From assembly GCA_028532985.1 (NCBI GenBank), contig JANCIK010000010.1, positions 310,001 through 374,000 of the forward strand: 64,000 nucleotides of DNA, written 5' to 3'. Of this stretch, positions 54,901 through 64,000 are shown in pieces (position 1 is the stretch's first letter; every line of letters starts with the position of its first letter). The notes under the pieces were generated by a model. That model searched no databases. It was not told where the DNA came from and was given only the letters and a program-made list of their open reading frames with translations. The translations under genes and the position numbers were made by a program. The stretch comes from Stropharia rugosoannulata (Eukaryota; Basidiomycota; Agaricomycetes; Agaricales; Strophariaceae).

Positions 54901-57597
54901 AAAGCGAATTTGAACTCATAATGTCATGTCGATTGATAACGCGGGCAGCAATCGAGTTAAAGACACGAGTGTACAACGTTCTTTTAATTGATCTATGTAC
55001 GCACAAAATCCCCGGAAACACAACGTTTTGGAGATACAGTGTAATCGATTAACTCGAACACTTTTATTGTACATTACTGTTTCCGATAATCAGACTCCCG
55101 GAAATTAAGTACTCACTCTGAAACTTGTGTACTATATTGAACTGGCATGCGACGATCGTATAATCGGAAGAATGGACGACATATAGTCGCTTCATAGCGG
55201 ACCGCTACTGGTATGATAAGTTCCACCTCCTTTCCAGTCAGCTTGGCGGTGGCGCGAATACCAGAGAGTTTGGTGGTGATTATGATTAGCTTATTTTTAT
55301 CTCGTGCTATGTTTGTTCCATGCGTGCTTTATAGAAGGAAGGCAATGTCTCTCCAAATCAGGAAGTGCACGCTCTTGTGTTTCCAATTTACTGCAAGCTC
55401 CTTTGAAAGCCGTTCACAGAGACTCGTGCCCAGTACACGTAGTGTCATATACGGTTATCGAAACGGCATTAAGGGCATAAGCGCCCACGTTGTAGCCGTG
55501 AGCTCCTGGGAACATTATTCTACGGAACATTCGGCAAGTCCGGGGCACTTAGCTCTGAAACTGTGCAGGACTTGTACGCGAACCAGTTACTGTTTAAGTA
55601 TTACCGGTTTTCCGGCGGTCGCAGGCTGTGTCAAGCTATTGAATAAGCACATGTGGCTGTCGGCTTGCGGAGCGTATTGCCTGTGTAAATTTCATGGCCA
55701 CCAATAGCGTACTTCACCGTCTGATGCATTTATCTTGTTGAGGATGCAAATACAGTTCTAGATCTGGGGCCTGATGTGGGCAGAAATGGCGTATACGCGT
55801 TGTATATAGGACTGGACTATATTTTTATCAAGTCAAATTGTCTTGAGAATGAGATAGTCGGATACCGCACTAGGTGGCACATGCCACAAAATCGCACGTA
55901 GACCCGTAATATATCGGTTAGAGCGGAAAATACGACAATGCTTCCCAGAAGAAGTGTTTGACGCATCGTTCCGATAGGAAGACCTGTATTATAATCATTA
56001 GCGACAAGGTTGTAGTGCTGGCATGAGATCCAGAGAAGACCCGGACTTCAGTGTTATCAGGGAATTCATTTGAAACAATGCCATTCATATAATCGGATGG
56101 AATTATGACCTGCACCATGCGCAGCACTCTGTTAATATCATGAGAGTATGAGGGCATTTGATTATGGAGATTCTATAGATAAGGATATTTTTTGCGTTTA
56201 CTAATACAGCACGATTTAGCGCTCAATTGCTGTGTTATACCACAGAGACCATCAGAAGATTTAATTAGACACTTTGTTGGACGGCGACTAGTATGTAGCT
56301 CGACATGTCCTGTCCAACATACGTAATGCGCAGTCCTGATCAATCCGATATTATTCGACTTCTTTGATAAAAAATTATACTTCCTGATAGAATGGCCAAT
56401 AAGGTTATCGGACTCTGAGACTCGGGAAGAATGACATTACATTAAGACTTGATATATACACGGACGGGCGAAAGCTGTGGTAACGAACTCTAAGTATCTG
56501 CGGCGATGTGCGGTCGTACTCGTATAGAATCAGTGCCACACAGGGTCCACATCTTAATGTTTCCAGTCCCTTATTCTTCTTGGTATCTACGGGGCGCCTC
56601 ACATCTGAAACGTATGTCAGTGGTAGAGCTCTAGAATGTCAAACAGTTGTCATTATCGCAGAGGTCCTCGTTATACATACTAGTACTATGAATCCATATT
56701 TCTATGAAAGAAATGGTTGGTTTATTGTTCACTGTGGCATTAAGTCATTTAAGCGAAAATTAGCATGTGGTGCGGCACATATTGGTGCTATTGGTTGCTC
56801 GTCCACTTCGCGCGATTGCAAGCACTGATACCAGATTCCATTTTATGCGGTGAGGGTGTAAATTCATCCCGGGAATCTCGGAACACTTGGAGGTTAAGAC
56901 AAAAGACATCAAATCATCTTACCACAGGTGCCTTTCTATGGAAAACCTAGTTCGTAAAGTGTCGGTAATGAGCAGACAGTGCATGAGAAGGAGTATGTTA
57001 CCGAATACCATTTGTGTCAGCATAATGACAGGCCTGGCACAAATTATGGCCCGAAAATGGAAAGGCATACAGTCAGCAGTACAGAGATATATATCGGCCC
57101 CAATTTTGTCTACGTAAAATATTAAGTATGATTAGGCGTACTGGGGCTGGTATGGAACAAGCCGGACTTGCTTATTACAATACATCAGCATAGCTGGAGC
57201 ATGTCAATTAGCAACGGTCAGATCTTCAGAGTTGAATGACATTCTCGTTAGTTAAAAGAACTTCAGAATACATTGGTAATGCTCCGAGAGAAGCTTTCCC
57301 CTGGCAAGTATTCTCATACAATTTTGATTTATATAATCTTTTCCGGCGAGTCATTGTCTTGGTGTGCTAGCAGTATCATATAACGGTATAACGACGAAGA
57401 TGTATACGCAAAGCAGTTCACCACAACAGCTGCTAGTCCACTTCTCAGGCACTTAAGCTGTTCTATCTATTCCGATATCACCTACTGAAGTACTGAGCAT
57501 CGACCGAACTCGTGATCGACGCGCGTTGGGGCAAGTGAAATTATTATGACGTCGCTGTTTTGATTATCATTGGCCCGGGCCGGGCCCTTGCAGCACA
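51945..57597. other. 5.6-kb gene-poor region
   Basis: AT-rich, with many stops in all frames. The longest frames (for example 55213-55707 plus, 56508-56828 plus, 52970-53236 minus) show no family motif, promoter or splice logic. I saw no TIR, LTR or tandem array. It could be old decayed transposon sequence or a regulatory or heterochromatic gap. Confidence 0.5.
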
Positions 57598-60500
57598 ATG
57601 ACGATGGGCCACGTGCAAGCATACTGCGCTCTTGCAGTTCAGCACGGAACCGGGAAGACTGACTCTCCTCTTCTTCTTTGTGACCCCGTATTCATCCCTA
57701 ATCGAATGAGCACACACACAGGCTCAATTCCTGAAAACTTGGACCATAGGAATTCGAATTCAGTCCACATTAGCAAGTCACTGAAAGGCAAGGAGAAGGT
57801 GAAAGAAGATTCGAGCGATGCAGACCACAGACGGAGGAGGCCATCAGGTATACCGACCCCAGTTCCACGACGTACAGGAAGCCATGCAAGTCTGAAGGCT
57901 CACACAGCAAATGAATCAGTCGCTGCGTTGCCAGGCAAGTGGCGCCTGGGCCCACGGACGGCGCAGGTGCCTTTACCGAGTGTAAGCGTATCAGCCGTGC
58001 ATGCGGAACCTGTCCAAGACGTCAATGTAAGTTCCAGTGGGGGTGGAAGTACCACTGTGAGTGCTAGGCTGGCCGTTCAGAACATCAGGAAGAGGGCTAG
58101 TGAGGACGTTCTTTCGGCGAGAACGTCGGGTATGTCACTTATAGCTGATTGTATGCGCCCATAATGTGCTTAGTATCTGTGTACAGGACGCGCTGAACGG
58201 ATTTATGCCACCGACATGAACGCTGATGAAACTGCTGGTGGCGACTCTATTAAGCATCGGATCCGTAACTCTCCCCCAGTTCCTGCATCATCGACAGAGT
58301 CGCACCTTCCTTTAGGGCCTGGAACCCCACGTAGTACCAGTAAAGTAAGTCTATATGTATTTGTTTTGGTTTTAATCTCTCTGGTGTAACTTACTTACAA
58401 GCTCCCGTAGACACGTACTCGTCAACGGGCGGACTCAAATGCCTCGACTTCAAGTTCCATGGCGATCATGAGGAATCTGAACTTGTCAGCTCCTATTGCG
58501 CCCACTGCCAGTACGAGTATGGCCGTGATTGAACTGCCGGCAAGTGCAAGTGTACCCGGTGCAGCAGCGTCCGTGCTTCAAACACAGGCGGGGCAGGCTG
58601 CAGGAAGGAACGTACCACGTACGAGCGCTGGTTCCGAGCGTATTTCTTCTACAGTATCCGCCTCTGCTTCAGATTCTGTTGTTAGTCCAGGGTCAAAGAC
58701 TAATACCCTACCAGCATTTGTACCACCATCCCGAGGGGGCCTCACCCTCCCTCTCTCGGAGTCGCCTACAGCCGAGACAGAAGAAGAGATGAAAGGTGTA
58801 CCATTGCTGCAGGTGCAGCCACCGACGCCAGCAATTGTACAAAACAGGCGTAGCGTGGAGCTCGACATAGCTGGAGCTATGTCACCCATTGTCGAGCCTA
58901 ATGTGGACCCGGCCATATCGACCATTGACTCGGGTTCTAACACAACTCCACCACCGATGGCAAAATTAAGCGAAACTCCACGATCTGCATCCCTGCCAGC
59001 TGGTGATCAGTTCTCGAAGTCACTTGTTACATCACCACCCTCGCCGTCTCCTTCATCCTCTTCTTTCTTTGCTCCTGGTGCAGGCACACTCCAAGCACTC
59101 ACTTCTTCGATTCTCGGTGCACATAAACCTAAGGCTAGATCCGTATCAGGTATCACCCCTGCGTCTTCCGCATCGCCATCGCGCGCAACCTCGCCAGTTC
59201 AACAAGTATTTGCGCCCAAGCCGAAAAGGTCATGGTTTGGTTCAAGGCCAGCGACACCTGAGGCACGTGCGAGCTCTGTGCCAGTGTCTCCTGTCAGACG
59301 AGCGTTTGAGACGAGTTCTGGTATGATCGATAGGGGAAGCCGTCACTCGTTTGTTAGGTCAAAGACGCCTTCACCTGAAGAACACGATTCGACCGATAGA
59401 CTTGATTTACATCCAGAACCAACGGCAAAATGGGAGATAGAGGAAGACCCGCGTCCGGCAACGCCACCTCCTCTGTATCCTCTTGAACTACAGCTAGAAG
59501 TCGATAATGTCGTGGATGCTCGTGCCATGCATATAGCTCCAAAATCTCATGAAGATGACGGGGAATTGGAGGAGCCGCCCATATATAGCGCCGCTGAGCG
59601 GGAGCGCAATCGCGTTAGAGGAAAGGGAGGTCCGGGAAAAGGAGCTAGTCAGGACGAGAAGACATCCGAGAGCTCAAGAAAGGCGCAAGTGGCTGATAAG
59701 CAGACTGGAAACGATTTGCTTGGTTCTGGGTCTTCCCCTACCCCAAACGCAGGATTTGGTGCAGTGGTCAATGATGCTCCTAGTTGTCCACATAGGCCGA
59801 CTGACGATAAGAAAGAGACGTCGAACGAAAGCGTAAGTCGGAGTCCCAGCGGCTTCGTGCTTAGCCTTCCTTTGCTCGGGAGGACGAAGCTTCCACTAGG
59901 TGTTGTCCTAGGAGGCGGGGGCGCGTTAGGTGCCGTGGGTGGTAGTGGGATGGTTGAGTTTATGAGAAAGGAAAAGGAAAGGGTCAAAGGTGAGAAAATT
60001 CAATCCGTTCTGCCCTTCAAAAGTGCACGCTGCCTTTTAAATGCTGAATACATGCATGCTGCATCTTTTATGTTCTGCGCTGCTCGTGTTCCCTGTTCAT
60101 CGAGGTTTAGCGTGAACTGACTCATACTTTCTCTTGACGTAGAATCATCAACCTCGACTTCTCCCTCCGCCTCCAACGTTGTTCCTCTCACTCAAGAGGA
60201 CAAAACCGGATCAGGTACGTTTGTTTTACTGAAGGTACTTTCTATGTACCCTGTCATCTATTTGTCAGTGGTACAGAATACTCTTCGATGTCGTCATCAC
60301 ATACTCGCATTCAATGGTACTCATCGATTCATTATCTCATAGCATTCATGGAAGGACCTGGCAGGAATGCTGATGCGAGCACCGCTATTCTCGACTCTGA
60401 CACTGGTGAGTATGCGTTGACCCATCTGATTTCCGCTTTTTTGCACTTTGGAACTTTCCGTAATTTCTTTTTCTCTTATATTTTTCTTCTCGCCTTCTTT

Positions 60501-63500
60501 CATTTTGCATTCTATTTTTTCGTTCACATTCTTTTCAGCGGCTTATTCGTGCCTCATTATACCGCGTCGCAACCTCCGGTGTTCCGCGTATGCCATTGAC
60601 CTTCTGTTCGGGTCGGCATACGGTGCGACTGTTTAATTGTGCGCACCGTGCTTTGGGACCATGGCGCGCTATGTCATCCGCTTACAAGCGTGTCCACACT
60701 CGCTACCGACCGCGATTGACAGTTCTGTTTTGATGCCTGCACTAGATACTATCTGTTGGTCATCCATGACCAAGATAGCTAAACGGTTGCAGTTTTCATA
60801 CTGTCAAGCACTATGTTGACTGGCCCGGATTCTCCTTTCGGTGTTGTCATCTCAGCCTTTCCCGCCATGGGGCACTGTTTTGTGTACCCAAATAACAGGG
60901 CCGTGCTGAAGGGGAAGATGCGGATGGCGGACAGCGGTATTGCTACACACGTTGACTATGTGTATAGACGGTGACCGGTGACCTGTGACGCTGCGTAACC
61001 GAGGTGCCGTGTCTGGCAGGTGATCCCGGTTATGATCTTGCATTTCGCAAGTCGAGAAGAGTTATGGTTCGTCGGCTCGTTAGGCCCATCTAGCTCTGCT
61101 GTATATGGCTAGGGCGCGATAGGATGCTCAAGCGGTGCCCACTATCCTCTCGGCGACACATGTAATGTGGTTGCATCATCCAAAACACCCGTGTCTGGCC
61201 AATCTCTGGTCTTATTTTACTTGAGCCTTCTCCGTTCTGTCTTGTCTTTTCCTTGAACTAGGCTCAATCGGCCAATGCTTCGTGCTCATCCACTTTTTGA
61301 TCACACCTCCGGCCGTATGGACCATAAGAGATGTCTTCGGTCACGCTAAACACACAGACCACGGTCGCGGTTACATCGCTGCCAATCCATATCGCAGGTG
61401 CAGTGCTAATGCTCACGAACTTCGCGAATCGCGAACTGGATCGTGGGGTGTGGATCTGGGGTTCGCTGTTAATTGCCCAGTCGTACGTAGACACAATCGC
61501 ACGATTGTGTTGCATCGCGGGATGTATGCCGCGATAAGCTGGAGAACGCACCCAGCGCTGTGGGCCGCTCTCGCTACGCGTCAATGAGTTCTATTTGGCT
61601 TCGTTGGCAATTACCTCACCTTATCCTCATTCGCGTTGTTCTTTTTCCTGAACCCTTTCATTCTTTTGCATCTACGTACTTTTCTTTTTTTCCCTTTTAC
61701 TTCGTTCTTGATTAATTGGCCTTGCTTCTTTCTTCTTTAACGTCTTCGTCATCTGCTCTGGGTATTCGCCTCCACACGCTATATTTCCATATGGTCTTTC
61801 TTTCGTGGTATACTCTACTACATATATAATTTGCTTTACTCTAGGTAACCCAAACACTGACGCGTTTTTTCTATTCTTCTGATTTAGGTCCAGGGGCGCG
61901 AACTATTCCGAATTCGGAAACGGAACCCGTGCATACACCCGCTGGTCGGGACGAAAAAGCCGCCGCCACCACAACCACTCTGTCATCTTCAGGAGAAGGT
62001 GGGTTACACGCGCCGACTCCCCCAGATGATGCAGGTAAAGCCGAGGCGAATACGTCAAGAATAGAGAGTGGGGACGGGTCGAGCAATTCGTGGTGGGACT
62101 ACGTGGGCTGGGCGGCGGGTCGCGGTTCAAGTACTTTGCAGTCCCAGACCCAGTCGCTTTCGTCTAAATCGCCGCACAAACCTACGAGCGAAATTTCTGC
62201 TCAGCCACAAGCTGGAATGCTTCCCGGAGCGGAGGGTCGTGGCGAATCATCGGGCAACGCGGACGAAGGCCAAGGCACTGCGAGGGTGGATAAATCGGAC
62301 ATTAAGGCTGAGGTTGTATGCGAGGCGAATGTTGAGGTTGAAGTTAATATCGAAGCAAAGCCGGAGAAGGAACACGAGCCTAAAGAGGAGAAGACACAAC
62401 AAGTGGCGGTGTGGTATTCACCTTGGGCTTGGTATGCCCCTGCTGCTTCCGCCTCGTCTGCAGGGGGTACAGATATCGAATCACAGACACGCCATACGCC
62501 GCATGAAGACCACAATAGCAGTCAGGACGTAGTGCCGCCTGAATCTCGGCAAGGACAAAGCGACGAAAGCGCCGCGAGCGAATTGCTTTCCATTTCGCCG
62601 CACGACGCTGTACCCGTTTCCTCCAGCCCTCCTTCCTCTCCGCATGTGGACCCGCTCACGCCCGCGCAGCTACTCGCTCCCGAGCACACAATCACTTCGA
62701 GCCTCTCCGAGTGGGCGGCATATTTTACTTCAAGAGCACGCGTAAATATGCTCATTGGCACTGCCAAGGGTGTAGAGGGTGCCGATACAGTGGAGAGGGA
62801 TGAGGATGGGTGCGAGGTTATGCACCTTGATTTTGATGATGAGGATGGGAGCGGCGATAAGAGCATGGAGGACGGCGCGCGTGGACGGACTAATGGAGGG
62901 ACTGGAGGCGGTCGTAATGCGCTCGCCGTTGTTGGTACCGGTAATCGGCTAATCAATGACCGAAGCAGCAGTGCGTCACGCGGGCGCGGGCGGAGTCCGG
63001 CTCCTTCACCCGGTGGCAGTGCGCAAACGACAACTATGACGAGTACGACGACCAGCAAAATTACAGGGGCGACCTCGACTACGACCACAACGACGACGAA
63101 GTCGACTTTGCGTAATTCCTCCCCTGCGTCTGCCGCCGGATCTGTAATCAGTAACGCGGCAGACGCCGGTACTGGCACAACCTCCGCTACGCGCACATCC
63201 TCTCCCGCTCCTGCATACCCAAAGAAGGCCCCGGCGCCTCCTGCCCCGCCGAACCTCGTTTTACCAACATGGGCGGACACATTTTTTGTTCCTCCCCGCA
63301 GCGTACTCCCGCCCCGGCCACCCTCACCCTCACCTCCTCCTTCGCCCTCTCCCCCCACCTCGCCAAAGGAAACAGAGGGAGGAGTTTTCGGGAAAACGAT
63401 CAGATTTGTCGGAAATGTCCTATTTGCGGGCGCTGGGGCTCTCACTGAACCAAGCGGGAAAGGCAGCGATAAGACCAAGGGAAAGGATGCACAGACGCGC

Positions 63501-64000
63501 AGAGGCTCCACAAGCAGTTCGCGAAACCCCCGCAGAGAAAAGCAACATACCACCCGCCCACGCGCTGCCCGCGTCGCTAGCGCATCATCCGGAGTGAGCG
63601 TGCAGGTTGACAGCGATAGCTCAGACGGATCGGACAGTGAAGGAAACGGGAACGGGCATGAACGCTCAACAATTCGGGAGTGGGGCCAGGAACTGCCCAA
63701 GGCATGGCGTGTTTTGGAGGAAGGCCGCGAGCGGGAAGCTAAACGATCAATTTCGGCACCCAGGGTGCAGAGGCAAGGGTCATGGCTTGCGTCGGGACCG
63801 ACATCGGATGAGGGTGGAACGAGCGAAGCACGAAAGATGAATGATGGCCCGGAGCGCACGGAGGTGGTCGACGCAGGCGAGGAGAGCTTGGGAATGGGCG
63901 ACGCGCTGCGAGGTGCGAAGAGGGTCGTGGTAATTGGCATACATGGCTGGTTTCCTGGTAAGTTCACTCGAAATCAAGGAGCTTTGTCCAAATCTTGATA
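57598..64000 (+). CDS. Large low-complexity protein with alpha/beta-hydrolase-like motif, 3' partial
   Basis: Exons in phase: 57598-58129, 58187-58344, 58411-59989, 60143-60214, 60343-60405 and 61888-63957, with the next donor at 63958. The gene continues beyond the window. Another possible start is the ATG at 57706 (MSTHTGSIPENL). About 1490 residues are visible, mostly disordered: Ser/Pro/Thr-rich, with a Gly-rich hydrophobic patch (LPLGVVLGGGGALGAVGG) that may touch a membrane. Two WYSPWAWY/WWDYVGWA stretches are tryptophan-rich. The last visible segment, RVVVIGIHGWFPG, looks like the first strand and oxyanion region of a lipase-type alpha/beta hydrolase. The nucleophile elbow and the rest of the catalytic triad would lie downstream. 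Function beyond that is unknown. Confidence 0.65.
60406..61887 (+). other. Unusually long intron (1482 nt)
   Basis: Donor GTGAGT after ...DSDTG and acceptor GATTTAG, preceded by a very pyrimidine-rich 200 bases. Both exons join in phase 1. Inside is a small plus-strand frame at 61331-61537 with two hydrophobic stretches (LPIHIAGAVLMLTNFA, VWIWGSLLIAQSY), which could be an exon or a nested gene. No transposon ends were recognised. Confidence 0.5.

Noticed and set aside
62522..63967. 481-codon minus-strand frame opposite the last gene
   Set aside because: Mirror of a GC-rich low-complexity coding exon; the plus strand has consistent splice phases.

Overview
This window looks like the nuclear genome of a filamentous basidiomycete, most likely an agaricomycete mushroom. 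Genes are cut by many short GT-AG introns (about 50-70 nt). There is a class I hydrophobin, a Plavaka-type (CACTA-like) transposase, a copia element with a UBN2-type Gag, a chromodomain Ty3/gypsy element, and a CTR-type copper transporter beside a FRE-type metalloreductase. Gene boundaries were worked out by hand from open frames, splice signals and codon phase, without alignments; where exon phases add up to a continuous reading frame the entry says so.

Layout. Positions 1-7510 are an old DNA transposon: a Plavaka transposase that is already open at the window start, a second gene (4207-6624) resembling DUF6698-type fungal proteins, and a block of subterminal repeats. Both genes carry apparent one-base losses. 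Positions 7851-18400 are host sequence: a small EutQ-like cupin (-), a hydrophobin (+), an orphan gene (+), a 184-bp MITE-like repeat, and three related small secreted protein genes (two divergent, plus a third diverged copy). Positions 19049-28245 are accessory: a 1.2-kb TIR element, a degenerate gag-like scrap, an intact copia element with 5-bp target-site duplication (TSD) CGCTC, and a 1045-bp MULE-like non-autonomous element with 173-bp TIRs and a 9-bp TSD.

Positions 28632-32356 hold a metalloreductase and a copper transporter in the same orientation, a likely reduce-then-import module. Positions 33554-43287 are a complete gypsy chromovirus on the minus strand with LTRs identical by eye, TSD CAAGG and three ORFs. 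Positions 45596-51944 hold an MFS transporter (-), a conserved fungal protein of unknown function (-) and an aldo/keto reductase (+). Positions 51945-57597 are a gene-poor stretch. From 57598 to the window end runs a large low-complexity protein whose alpha/beta-hydrolase-like motif is just being reached as the window stops; one of its introns is 1482 nt.

The most unusual observations are: (1) secreted paralogues with an identical leader exon (apart from a 6-bp indel) and a common TSS element but diverged mature regions; (2) a copia 5' LTR that is 114 bp longer than its 3' LTR, where the extra bases equal two intron-like segments whose removal restores the 3' LTR-type leader; (3) the MULE-like element, with its apparent empty site visible elsewhere in the same window.
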